From Coffea arabica (lineage: Eukaryota; Streptophyta; Magnoliopsida; Gentianales; Rubiaceae), in the NCBI RefSeq assembly GCF_036785885.1, contig NC_092329.1:6386001-6450000 (forward strand): a stretch of DNA of 64,000 bases. The letters run 5' to 3'. Shown here piece after piece: positions 34,301 through 45,579 of this stretch. A program made the translations under genes and the position numbers. The notes under the pieces were generated by a model. The model searched no databases. It saw only the letters and a program-made list of their open reading frames with translations, and was not told the origin of the DNA. The first letter of the stretch is position 1, and each line of letters opens with the position of its first letter.

Positions 34301-35634
34301 CGCATCTTATAAAATCGATCCTTAACAATAATATTTTCTTTCATTTTTCGAGCAATGAGAGCAAGCTCATCGATAGAACCACTGCTAGACAGATCATCTT
34401 CAGCAGACAGTGGTGGCAGAGGAGCTTCAAATGATGGTACTTCAGACATGACATATTCAATCTTCTCCTCGAGCTTTCCAGACTCATCCAAACTCCTTAG
34501 CTCACTCAAACCACCAATAAGTACTTCGTTAAAGAAAATTTTAGGAACAGAAGATGATCCTGCAATCTTTTCAAGCTCTAACTTTCTTCCAGGGTATACA
34601 TCGATGTTTATCTCAACGTATCTGAGTCTTTTCCTATGAAGAAATTGTCTTGCCTCTTTGCAATCCTGGCATCCTAACCTTGTGTACAATATGATACGTC
34701 CTTTCATGGGCAGTGGTTCTGTTATGACTGTTGCATTCCCCACTTGTTCATCCTTATTATCTGCATCAGCCTCACGTGAAATCCCAATTAAGCTCAGGGG
34801 ATTCCATCCATATCGTTCTACAGTTTTTGGAGAAGACTCATGGGCTGCACTTTCTCTTGAAGAACCTGCAACCTCCTTTTTTTCTCTGTTGCTAATATTA
34901 TTCTCATGTTCCTCATCAGGATCATCCTGTCCATCATTACTTTTCCCAGAAAGGCGACGCAGAAGCCTGGAGACAGCAACTACACTTTTCTCCTTCACAA
35001 AGTTCTTGACAGCCACTGCTTTCTCAGGCCAGGCATATCCTTGTGTCTCTGACTCATTCTCCATGGAACTACCAGATGAACTCCTATTTGGGTCCATACC
35101 AGGATGCTCAGTTCCATCGAAGATGGGCTCTTCTTCCTCTTCATAAAGAATATCCTCAAGATTCTTGGTTGTTCCTTCTGAATATCCAGCCTCCTTTTCA
35201 CCCAAATTACTGTGTGTCTTTTGACTACCTGCTTCAGTGGCTTCTTCACTACCATTCCGTGATCCTAGTGGTTCTTTCTGCAGTTCAACTATTTCCTCCT
35301 CTGACTTTTTACAACGTACAGAATCTACATTCCCGTCCTCTGAAGAGATTTCTTTTCCATCTTCACCTTTCACTAAGTCAGATGGGCCTTTCTCACTCTT
35401 GTTAGTTGGAGATTCTATGACATCTTTCTTGGTAGGACTTTCTTTTTCATGTTCATCTATTCGTGTGTCAGGTGCATTTTCCTCCAGCACTTGAGATGCC
35501 AAGTTACTATCTAAATGTTGCTCCATATGAAGTCCATTTTCATTGTGTTCTTTAGGAGAATCAGATTTATCACCCTCCTTTCCTGGATTTGAAGAATTAG
35601 CTGCCTTTTTCTCAACTGATTCTTCCTTTTCCAT
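31353..35634 (-). CDS. Glutaredoxin-DEP-DUF547 protein, At4g08550-like
   Basis: Six coding exons: 35634-34225, 33122-33067, 32978-32748, 32646-32355, 31897-31701 and 31506-31353. Splice sites are GT-AG and phases agree, giving 779 residues. The N-terminal 310 residues are acidic and low in complexity. A glutaredoxin fold follows (about 313-395): GRIILYTRLGCQDCKEARQF, with CQDC in place of the usual CPYC, and VPKIFFNEVLIGG. Then comes a DEP domain (MRRFTNCFLGLEAVDFL, continued by AVEFGRKLASKLFFQHVL). A DUF547 region follows (KLSFFINLYNMMAIHAILVW, then FGDFKYVIGG). Arabidopsis At4g08550 and At3g11920 share this layout; their biochemical role is not known to me. An in-frame Met at 35661 would add nine residues. 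A leader intron probably reaches about 36.6 kb. Confidence 0.88.
33903..34057. mobile_element. GTTTGGATGG-type MITE in intron 1
   Basis: Begins GTGTGTTTGGATGGTAAATT and ends AATCCACTATCCAAATGAACAC. Its core, TACTGTAGCACTTTTTGATG, matches the reverse of cores in the 15697 and 19743 copies. It lies wholly in the 1.1-kb intron between the first two coding exons of the Glutaredoxin-DEP-DUF547 gene. Confidence 0.72.
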
Positions 35635-35661
35635 GACCAAGCTATATATAAACTCCACCAA

Positions 35662-38286
35662 CTCCTGCTAAGCTAATACTTTCGATTCACTTATCATGAG
35701 GTTCACTGGCCAGCAAGACAAAGGTAGCAACAAAAAGCAGCCTGTCAAAATATCACAAAAGCAAACCAAAATAAGTACTAGCAAGATTTTACTTCAATGC
35801 ATTGGCTAAACCAACCAGAATACAGTTTTCACGCACCACAAACAGTTCATTTCAATGTAATAACAACAAAGGAACTCTTACAAACAGTATCAAATAAATC
35901 ACATTCCTACTTGAAAGTTATTAGCACTGAGCTAGTGATTCGTCTATAGAAAAAGTATGAGATTTCGGTCATCTATTTCAAAACTTCTGAAAAAAGTGGA
36001 CATAAATGAAAATCTGACAAAACGAATGTGAAAGGTTCAAATTAAACAAATACTCAGCAAACAAGCTTTCAAAAGCTAAGATTAACACTCTAAATCACTG
36101 AAGGCTTGAATCTTTTGAAAGTCTGACAAAATTTTAACAGCAAATTGTTGATAATGGCTGTGGTCTCAAGCCAGAACAACGGATTAAACCTTCAAATTGG
36201 GGCCACAAAATCCGCAAAGAAGACTAATCCAACACGGAAACTCATAGCTATACCCCAGGAACATGTACAATATCATGAGAAAAAACAAAATAAAAATATA
36301 GAAGCTGAAAGGAACTAAGAATATCAAATTTAAGCAATTTTGAACCCCCAAAAAACATAACAATAAGACCAAAAACTATCACCAACTAATGCTTGAGACT
36401 TTGCCAACCCAAAAAAGGAAGATAAATATCAAGCATACTTGCAGAACAATTCATATTAGCTAAAAAAAAATGAAATGACAGAAATTTCGTCATATATTCT
36501 TATCAAACGCAATGCTAAACCCAAAAAAATTGCGAAATAAAAATTTAACTGGAATAAATTCAGGAAAACGCAACATGCCATGAATTATGGAATGACAAGA
36601 AATGAAAGTGGGGGACTCACAGATCTGAGAAAGGATAGCTTGAAAAGTGAGCAGAGGAGATTGAGAATAGAGAGAAATTGAGAGAAAATATTAGGGTGGT
36701 AATAAATGTCAATTTGTCGCTGTCTGGTTGGAGTGTGTTTTAGGGGGTCTTCTTTGACAGAAGACGAGGAGAAAAGAGAACACACCCACGCCAGAAGCGG
36801 GAACTGGCTTTTATGGTTTCTAGGCATCTTTTGCAATCCACCCCTTCCTTTTAGTCCAGAATTTCAGAAAAAGCCCTGCATCTTTTTTTTTTGTTCTATT
36901 AGTAAGATTTTCTTTTAAGTTTCTTCGAAGTTTTTCCTCGTTTTGATCCTTACGTGATATTATGGAAAATGGTAAACAAGGATTAGAGTGACACAATGAT
37001 GACTATACTATGTTATGGTAACAGATATAAAAGACTAGTAGTCGAACTCAAATTGAGGATGAATTTATTCTTGACATTTCTAAGTCATTTGTGAATGAAA
37101 TTATATGTTTTTTAAATTTGATGAACACTTTCTTATTGTTCTTAGGGCATTTTCACCCCTTTATAATTCTTTCTTTGTTAATCAAATTCAAATGCATGTC
37201 GTATCTTCTATTAAGTAATTTCAAAATGTTTTTATAACATTTTCTACGACATTTTCATGAAATTTTTTGAGATGTGTTATTAAGTACTAAATCAAGAAAG
37301 ACATGAAGCTCATAATCAAACTCAATAAGTCTTTCTTTTTTTCCCCTTCAATCAGTAGTGCAAACTTTAGAAGATATTGAGCTTGGTCGTATCCAAATGC
37401 AATTAACTTATGAAGTCCCAAACTTATTACACTTTTCGTTTGAGCCCATATCCTTTTTCGATTTGGATTGGCAAGTTGCCAGTTGCCAGTACTATATATT
37501 GTGAGTTTTGCTATATTACCTTCCCTATGGACCAGTCAATTTGACTTTCAAACTCAGCAGGACAAGAAATAATAATGCAATAACTTCCAAAAGGGCAAAC
37601 AAAAATAAAGGTACGAAAGATTTGAGTGGGGTTCGATTAGCTTCCCCTTAATTTTCAACTTACTCTTGATTTCTTTTATGGTTTTAATTTGCCATCTTCA
37701 AATTCATCTCTTCTAACAAATTTGTGGAATTTTCAATTCCAAATACCAAATTTTGCTTCAATCATAGTCAATACAAGAGAGTAATTAACCATTATTATCA
37801 CTAACTCCTCAGAACGGCTTTGCAATCTTCATGAATATTCAGAATTCATTTTAGATTTGGAAGAGGGATGGATTAACTGGTACGAGTGAGAGAGTAAAAC
37901 AAGTAGTTCTGAATTCGAAACCTATCACTTGTACTATAAAAAATTTAAAAATAATTCATTTTAGACTGATGTAAATATGACAGGTAAGCACAAAATACAG
38001 GTCCAATTCCATGTGCTTGACTTAAAACAAGTTTCCAAATTCCAATGGCGATTCATTATGAGACTGTGGATAATTAACAAATGCAATCCATTATTATTTA
38101 CACGAAAAGTCTTTTCCGTGTGCCTGTATGTCTGTAATATCTTCATTGGTCTTTAGCTATAGGAGTCGTTTTCAATGTTTTACAGCCATCACGAGCCCTT
38201 CATTCGTGACCGTGAGCACTAGATATACAATCTGATAAACAAATTGTCAAGATCGGACAAAATTTCTACAGCGACCATTTTTACAC
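35662..38286. other. leader and promoter region, then gene-free
   Basis: From 35662 to about 36.8 kb this is probably the 5' leader, leader intron and promoter of the Glutaredoxin-DEP-DUF547 gene. From 36.9 to 38.28 kb I see only AT-rich DNA with no supported gene. Confidence 0.45.
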
Positions 38287-38295
38287 TTTTTTTTT

Positions 38296-39821
38296 GGGAT
38301 AATTGCAGAAACCTCCCCCGACTTTTATAGTAATAGCATGGACCTCCTCTATCAATTTTGAAATAGCACTGACCTCCCCTATCAAAAGTTGGAGGCAATT
38401 TAATAGGCAAAAGTGGGTCAATTTACTAAAGTACCCCTGACATGATTTAATTTTACCAAATGAATGTGATTAGTACTTTCATCAAACCCAACAAAACATT
38501 TGTTAATAAAAATTACACTAAATTAACTATTTCTGCATAGTTTAACTAATTAACTAATTATCTAATTGTTAATAGTTATTAACTAATCAAAATATTTCTG
38601 CATAGTTAAACTAATTATCTAATTAATTAAAACTGTTGTCTGTCCGAAACTAACAAACTATTTGCATGTTAAACTAATTAACTAATTAACTGCTTAACTA
38701 ATTAACTACCTAATTATCTAATTAATTAATTAACTAATTTTTTAATCTAATTAACTAATTAACTAAAGTTGTTGTCTATCCGAAACTAACAAACTATTTG
38801 CATGTTAAACTAATTAACTAATTAACTGCTTAACTAATTAACTAATTAACTAAAGCTGTTGTCTATCCGAAACTAATAAACTATTTGCATGTTAAACTAA
38901 TTAACTAACTAATTATCTAATTAATTAATTAACTAATTAACTAATTTCTGTTTATCTAATTAACTATTAACTAATTATCTAATTAACTATCAACTAATTA
39001 ATTAATTAACTAATTAACTAAAGCTATTGTCTGTCCGAAACTAACAAACTATTTGCATGTTAAACTAATTAACTAATTAACTAACTAACTAATTAACAAG
39101 CTATTTGCATGTTAAACTATATGCAGTACGCATTATCTATTTAAAGTATCGGCTCTTTATGGGTATTTTACTTTCAAACATTTAATTTATGATAAAAACA
39201 TCAATGTTTGTAAGTAAAATTCAAAAAGTGTTACAGTAATATCAATATTCTTACTTTCAAATATTTAATTTATGGTCCTATGCCCCTCCCTTTTTGTAAG
39301 AATATTACTGTAACACTTTTTGAATTTTACTTACAAACATTGATATTTTTATCATAAATTAAATGTTTGAAAGTAAAATACCTATAAAGAGCCAATACTT
39401 TAAATAGGTAATGCGTACTGCATATAGTTTAACATGCAAATAGCTTGTTAATTAGTTAGTTAGTTAATTAGTTAATTAGTTTAACATGCAAATAGTTTGT
39501 TAGTTTCGGACAGACAATAGCTTTAGTTAATTAGTTAATTAATTAATTAGTTGATAGTTAATTAGATAATTAGTTAATAGTTAATTAGTTTAACTATTGA
39601 CTAATTAGATAATTAGTTAAACAATTGTCAAGCAAATAATAATTGTCAAGCAAGTAAGGGCAAAATTGGAAGAAAATTCTTATCTCACTTCTACAAAAGC
39701 TGTCAAGGAGGTTTCTGTAACGAATTGTTACTGTTCAAGGGAGGTGAATGCAATTTCTAAACCTAGAGGGGAGGTCAGTGCAAATGTCAGAAATCTCAGG
39801 GGAGGTTTCTGCAATTATCCC
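38296..39821. mobile_element. fold-back MULE-like element, copy 2
   Basis: A 1526-bp element that starts GGGATAATTGCAGAAACCTCC and ends with the complement, GGAGGTTTCTGCAATTATCCC less one base. It has the same terminal family as 770-1914 and 45153-47056. The flanks are T tracts (nine T on the left, eight T plus C on the right), so the 9-bp duplication cannot be proved. The centre is a near-perfect palindrome: about 38945-39244 pairs with about 39299-39600 around a 55-base spacer. The left half also has tandem units with CCGAAACTAA and TATTTGCATGTTAAACTAA. It is non-coding. Confidence 0.82.
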
Positions 39822-39830
39822 TTTTTTTTC

Positions 39831-40844
39831 TCTTCTTTCGAGAAATGTACGCGCAGCAATCAAGGTGGTAGACATTAGCCTACAAGTAATATTGAATAGA
39901 AGGCTCGAAGTTATCCCCAAAAAAAAAAAAAAAAAGCCTTGAGGACTTGCAGGGCCAGGTTTATCCTCCACCAGTAGAAATGGGATACCGCGCTAGTATT
40001 TCCGAAACTGTTCTGATTGTTACTGTAATTTGCAAGTATTTAAAAAAAAATGTGAACCCGTTTGAGTTGCTATTTTATAAAGTTTTTGTAGAAAAATGCA
40101 GTGTAGGAATTTTGATGTAGATACTGTAAAAAGATGATTGATAAATGTGTTCAGAAAAAATATAATTTTTTTTTTTAAAAAAATGATAATTCAAATAAGG
40201 TCCATAATTTACTTGTACCCTACAGATATATTTGATTGTCCAATTTTAAATTCTATCGACAAGGGAACCAGCACATTTGATAGTTACTAATTAATTTACC
40301 AATTATGTAGTAATAACACGTACTGGTTGCAACAATAACAGAAAATTTAGCTAATACAAATTGATCTGGACAGCCCAGGAACCAAAATATTCTACATCTT
40401 AATTGCATGTCGGAACGAGTGAGCCTTTTTTTTTTTATTACTTAGTAGCCTTTGCAATCATCACCAGTTTTTTTTTTCCCATGAAAAAAATGACTATTAT
40501 TAATTAGATTGTTGGAAATCGGCAAGCACCACCAGTTACTTTACAAAATCCGATGGAGAATTCTATAGGAAATCCATAAGGTTAAACGTTTTAGCATGAA
40601 AAGCTAATTTATGCGTGCACCCTAGGAATCCGATTTATACATTGACTTTCCATCAGAGATACTCAAGCTTTCTCCACGATGGAATGTTCCTTTTTTTTTT
40701 TTTTTTTGTGAAGAATTAAAGGAACAGTTCTTAGATAGCAGCAGCACATCTTCCTCATCTTGCAGGATATAAAATTGTAAATAACCGACGGTGCATCAGC
40801 CTCAAGGAACAGTTAGAAATCTTAGCCAAAGTCGACTGCTTCGT
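39831..40844. other. gene-free stretch
   Basis: It contains a GTTTGAGTTG-type MITE at 40057-40203 and several poly-T tracts. No gene is supported. Confidence 0.45.
40057..40203. mobile_element. GTTTGGATTG-type MITE copy
   Basis: Begins CCCGTTTGAGTTGCTATTTT and ends AATGATAATTCAAATAAGGTCC. The middle, GTTTTTGTAGAAAAATGCAG, matches the 161-bp tandem units at 13381-13863. The target duplication is unclear. Confidence 0.65.
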
Positions 40845-41110
40845 TTTTTTTTTTGGTGAAAATAGGGATTAAATATTAATAAACAACAGGGTTTTGCCCT
40901 ATCTATTACAAAGCAAAGGAGATAGAGCGGGGAAAACAGATCCCTTTCAAGTCCTCATCAAAGACAAAAGCGAGTTCTTGAGGACAATTAGCAAAAGTTA
41001 CAAAGTTGGATTGTAATCTGCCTCCCATTCTTGCGAGTGCGTCCGCTTCGTGACCTGCTTCGTGACCTGCGATTGCTTCTGCTACTTCTGCTGTAACTGA
41101 GCCATCACCA
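40845..41110 (-). mobile_element. 5'-truncated LINE 3' end
   Basis: Read on the minus strand, an open frame gives HEADALARMGG, then CPQELAFVFDEDLKGI and FPRS before a stop near 40900. It is followed by about 50 bases and an A tail (the T run at 40845-40855). ADALARMG is typical of the end of the RNase H domain of plant LINEs. Only the extreme 3' end remains. The 5' boundary is uncertain (about 41050-41110), and the possible target repeat GACTGCTTCG/GACCTGCTTCG is imperfect. Confidence 0.6.
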
Positions 41111-41905
41111 GTTGATTATTATAACATGACAAATAGTACGAAGTACTGATGGGCTTTCACCATATTCATGATAGGAACATGTGACAAATGCTAAGAAGTG
41201 ATAACACATACGCCAAGATGGAAGGCAAGAACTTAACAAAATCTATATATTCGTAGTCATTAGCATCCAATCATTAAATAGTCCTAATCTTCGAATTGAT
41301 ACCTAACCTTTTAACACTTTCTCCAACGTTTTCCAAGGCTAGTAGTTGAAAAGCTGAAGTCAAGTGCCCAAGGGAAACCCAAAAGTAAGCAATTGAAAAT
41401 GAAAAAGTGAAATTAGATTCCAAAGTCAAGACATGTAAACCTACTTAACTACTCGATTTAGCAAATCTATTTTAATTGTGGTAGTGCAATAATGACAAGT
41501 TTTTTTTTTAAGGAAACAATGTCAAGTTTCAACTAACTCTTGTGCAAATAAGGCATCATTTCTTTTTCTTGTTTTAGCTTGCACAAGGATCAAACTGAAT
41601 CAGATGCCATGACCCAATTTTTGCTTAATCTAGCACGCCCAACAGAATAATAATCACCATTCCTCAAATTTATGCCCCAGAATCTCTTTCCATATTTGGA
41701 CGAAGCTCTGCGCGGACGGCCAACGCACCTGCACTATAGAAGAAGAGAACAAGTCAAACAACAACTACTAACAACTACAATCTAACCGACCAAAGAAACT
41801 TCAAGAAACTAGTCTGAAATACTAGTTTCTATTTTGGTTCATTGCTTTAGTTGTGCCCCGAACCATTCTGTTTTCCTCATCATCTCCCTCTCGTTGTGTA
41901 GAAGA
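41111..41905. other. upstream region of first RING-H2 gene
   Basis: AT-rich with no separate gene. The last few hundred bases are presumably promoter and 5' leader of the RING-H2 gene; no clear TATA box was recognised. Confidence 0.4.
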
Positions 41906-42409
41906 ATGAAGGCTTTGGAAAAACTATGCTCACATTTTTACAAGGTGGCAGCCATTATCTTCTCCATAATACTTCCTCAATCCATAAGATTAACAATCTT
42001 GATTATACGTGCTTCCTGGAGCTGGTGCAGACGTACAAGCTCCAAGTACAAGTACATGGCGGCAATCAACAAGAAAAGCTCCAAGTTTGTTTACACAAAG
42101 GAGTTGAGAAGATTGAGGTCAGAGCCACTTATTTGCTCCATCTGCTTATCAGATTTTGTGGAAGGAGAAGAGGGCAGAGAGCTTCTACAATGCAAGCATA
42201 GATTTCACAGAAACTGCATAGAGAAATGGCTTCAGGGCTGGCAAGCTACATGCCCACTTTGCAGGCACTTGGTGATACCTAATGAGATTGTTGCAGAATA
42301 TCAGATATCACAGATTGTGGAAGAAAATAACAGCAGTGAGGAGGAATTAGCTCTTGTTTTCTTGTCTCCCCTGCACCTGCATGGCAGGCTTCATCATGGG
42401 TTTTTCTAG
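41906..42409 (+). CDS. RING-H2 protein, copy 1 (RHA/XERICO-like)
   Basis: A 167-residue single-exon protein. A hydrophobic N-terminal segment (IIFSILPQSI-like, residues about 18-40) could anchor it in a membrane. A RING-H2 domain follows at about residues 88-130: CSIC, then CKHRFHRNC, then CPLC, giving the C3H2C3 ligand order with spacing C-x2-C-x15-C-x-H-x2-H-x2-C-x11-C-x2-C. Such proteins are E3 ubiquitin ligases that recruit E2 enzymes; the substrate is unknown. I chose the Met at 41906 rather than an upstream in-frame Met at 41834, because the paralogue at 57409-57915 aligns from MGALSKF and the extra residues look unrelated. The two copies share KFVYxKxLR before the RING and EEELAL near the end. 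Confidence 0.85.
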   Translation: MKALEKLCSHFYKVAAIIFSIILPQSIRLTILIIRASWSWCRRTSSKYKYMAAINKKSSKFVYTKELRRLRSEPLICSICLSDFVEGEEGRELLQCKHRFHRNCIEKWLQGWQATCPLCRHLVIPNEIVAEYQISQIVEENNSSEEELALVFLSPLHLHGRLHHGFF

Positions 42410-43935
42410 TGAAGTTGATGCATTAAACACAAACAACCACACGCAAGAGTTGCTCCAGTGGTTCAGAGAAAGACTTTTAGAATTTTTTTCTACTATCAAG
42501 TTTAGAATTTGATTCAGTATTCGAATTTTGTACCAAAGGATTCCCCAGACAAGGGTTAGAGCATAAATGGTAAAAGCACCTGCTTCGGAATTTATGCACT
42601 GGGGGATATGAAGTGTATTGTGCACAGGGGTTATGAAGTGTATTCTGTTCCTCTTTAATCCACAATGTATCAAAGAGAAATTAGTCACTTTTCCTGAGTT
42701 ATCGGCCTTATGGCTAAGACAATGAGAAAAATGAATAGTTTCGGCTCCAGAGACGGGTCACTGCCAAGACTTCTGTGACTCTGTCACTGTCACTCTCACG
42801 AGAGTGGCATTTTACACACCCAGTTTAGGAGGAGGGGCAGGAATGGTTGCAAGAAAGTGTATGCTCAAGATTGGGAAAAAAAAAAAGAGTAAGATTCAGG
42901 TTGTATTTTGTACATTATTTTGTATATCATGTGTAGGATCCAAAAAATTTATTATATAATTACACGTTATTGAAAGTGACTTACGTCGTGTGCAATGCAA
43001 GTTACATCTTTGTGCAAAATGCACAAAATAGACCCGAATAATTTTTCTGACAACCGTTCGGGCTCGTGTCCCCATTTTATCCCTTTTTCTTTTCTCTTTT
43101 GAAATGTGAGGAGGGTAAATGTCACTACTTACCAGTACATCATGAATATTCACCAGAGAGGGCTTCTAACTTGCGAAATATGGGTGCATCGATTTCCTAG
43201 CAGTAGATATGGAAGCGGTACTAGAACCAGACCGACATCAAATTCATTGCGTGCGTGCTTGATTTTAGTTGAACTTTTAATTCCACCGACAACGAAGATC
43301 AGATGATTCTTGCTCATTGTTATCTATGTGGATGGTTGATCGTCCTACTTTGATTCCACCGACAACGAAACCAGAGCAATGAATAATTTATACACATCTG
43401 AATCAGATATTATTCCACGCACTCAATCCAAGAACAGGGAATTATTTAATATTCCAGTCGAATGGATACACATAAAGCACTAGAACCAAAAATTGTGGTT
43501 CTACTACTCCTTGCTGATTATATATTTATATGTTGGACTAAGTGTAATGCTCTTTAGTTAGAGACCACCAGTTTTCAACTGATTTTAGCTTCTAAATCTG
43601 AAAAATATGATAGCTTCTGGATCCAATATGATTTTTAATCTGCATCAACGTTGCCATGGGTTGTGTTGTATTGGAGGAGCCCATGAGGTGGCATTGATTT
43701 TTCGCATGCTTAGTTTAGTGGTGTATTTTTTTCTTCATGGTTGAATACGAGAAGGTGCATGTTATTTAGGACATGATCTCTCCAGTCAATTAAATATATA
43801 AACAATGAGAGATAAGAGCATGAGAAATTCTAAGAATCTCTCTGAATTGATCTAAAACCTTTCAGGCTTTCACTCAGTCCCACCCTACCACAGCTCAGTA
43901 TGTCTGAAATAGGATAAACCGAAAGCATACAATTG
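42410..43935. other. gene-free stretch
   Basis: It includes the 3' region of the RING-H2 gene. The remainder is AT-rich intergenic DNA with no recognisable gene or repeat boundary. Confidence 0.4.
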
Positions 43936-43950
43936 TTCCCAGACCTATCT

Positions 43951-44140
43951 AATTTTTTTTTTTGTCTACAACGATGTCCTATAACCTAAACTAGTCTAAT
44001 CTAGGGGAAATGGGCAAGAGAAGATGGTCAACTAAAACTAGCCACATATTGTGGCAAATTTGAGGGAGGCAGGGGTTGAACCCCTGACCTCCAGCACCAT
44101 CAAAGAGGGTGATGACCACTGGACCAAATGGCCAGTGGCA
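43951..44140 (-). mobile_element. tRNA-derived SINE
   Basis: A 190-bp element on the minus strand with 5' end TGCCACTGGCCATTTGG, A box TGGTCCAGTGG, B box GGTTCAACCCC and 3' end CGTTGTAGACAAAAAAAA. It is flanked by a perfect 15-bp duplication TTCCCAGACCTATCT (43936-43950 and 44141-44155). This is the best-defined SINE in the window. Confidence 0.9.
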
Positions 44141-44309
44141 TTCCCAGACCTATCTATATCAGTGGAACAGAATACTCATGTAATTGGGGCTTTCCGTCCG
44201 GTGGCCACCACCAAAGCATTAAAGCTTGGTGGGGTATTAGTGGAACCTTGCTTTTCACCAATTTGTCACAATTAAATGTGGCATTGTTTAAAAAATTCAG
44301 GCGGGTGCG

Positions 44310-44425
44310 TAGTGCACCCGTCTGGTCCAATGGTGGTTCAGTTTCCTCCGGATTATTCTTGAATTTCTTCAGGTCCTTCCCCTCCCTCATAGTATAAGAA
44401 GCTATCGTATCGACAAAAAAAAAAA
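44310..44425 (+). mobile_element. SINE-related fragment
   Basis: On the plus strand GTCTGGTCCAATGGTGGTTC resembles the A-box region of the SINE at 43951. The 3' end ATCGTATCGACAAAAAAA resembles the conserved SINE tail. The middle is short and lacks a good B box, and no target duplication was found. Confidence 0.5.
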
Positions 44426-44433
44426 AAAGTCAA

Positions 44434-45143
44434 ACCACAAATGGAACAAGAAACTTTTCTTTGTGGTCAGTTTAATTGTCACACAACCGGACAGGATTTT
44501 CCAAATATAAACCCAAATTAAGAACTGAATATGAGTTAGGTGACCAACGCGATAACTTTTAGGGAAGAGAAATACACAAAAGGATCCACAAATTAGGGAG
44601 TAGAAATTGTATATATTTTAGGGATAAAGATATAGGAAAACAGTAAGACTTAAAAATAAGCAATGAAACTGAAGTCTGAATTCTGAATCCATTAAGTTAT
44701 TGAATTGTTAAGTATTAAATCTAATACATTTGAGTACATATCACATTCAATGATAAATGAATAGTTTATCACTTAATTTTGGGAGCAAGTTTTACCTAGG
44801 AAATTCGGTGTCACTTAATTAATTCAAATGTTCAATTTTTTGTTATCAAACGATTTGAATATACTAAAATCTGAATCCATTAAATTAAAATGCTAAATTG
44901 AATTATTAAACAGGATCTAAGAGTAATTTGGAACCCTTTGGGTTATATAGCGTCTACCATCTCTCTCTCTCTATTTATATATATACACTTCCTTGAAATA
45001 TGAAACATCTCAGACGTGAAAATCATAAAACTTCGGTACATATATATATCAATCAATCAATCAATCAAGGAAATGGCCTAAATTAGCTGTTGGACTCATG
45101 ACCAATTTGATCAATAATGAACATACACGAAATTCTTGCACCA
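44434..45143. other. gene-free stretch with one interspersed repeat
   Basis: Contains the interspersed repeat at 44671-44918, a short TC and TA microsatellite (about 44960-44990) and four tandem ATCA units near 45049. No gene is supported. Confidence 0.5.
44671..44918. repeat. interspersed repeat, TCTGAATCCATTAA family, copy 1
   Basis: About 250 bp with a second copy at about 59191-59443. Shared phrases include TTGTTAAGTATTAAATC, GGAAGCAA/GGAGCAAG, AATTAATTCAAATxTTCAAT and TTATTAAACAGGA. The ends carry TCTGAATCCATTAA in loosely inverted form, so a MITE is likely. Confidence 0.65.
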
Positions 45144-45579
45144 TTTTTTATAGGGATAATTTCAGATACCTCCCCTGAGATTTCTAACAGTCTCACTCCC
45201 CTCCCCTATAGTTTCAAAAATACCACTAACTTCCCCTAAAACTAAATAGGCAGTCTCAAAGTAGACCCAATTAAAAAATACAAACAATAAAAAAATGGGA
45301 AACTGGAGGGAGGAACAACTATATACCACAAATGCCCTTATTATCTTGCATTAATGAGCTAATCTCATATGAGCTAATCCTATGAAGAATCATATGTCCG
45401 GGACCAACCGACCATTGGACTAATTAAATTCCACTGCTTTGTGTCAGATTATTGGCACACACAGACAAAGGATAATGAAGCTGATATATAAGAATGATAA
45501 GAGCGTACACTTCATCTAATTGACTCCAGCGTTCAAGAATGCGAATAAATCCATGATGCAGCAGAAAATGGTTTAAGCC

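Noticed and set aside
34658-35146. 162-codon plus-strand frame
   Set aside because: It is antisense to the acidic, low-complexity first exon of the Glutaredoxin-DEP-DUF547 gene.
38400-39620. Regular short repeats that might suggest a CRISPR array
   Set aside because: The repeats are AT-rich tandem and inverted units inside a plant transposon, without unique equal-length spacers.
44051-44275. 74-codon plus-strand frame
   Set aside because: Most of it is translated SINE sequence and its flanking duplication.
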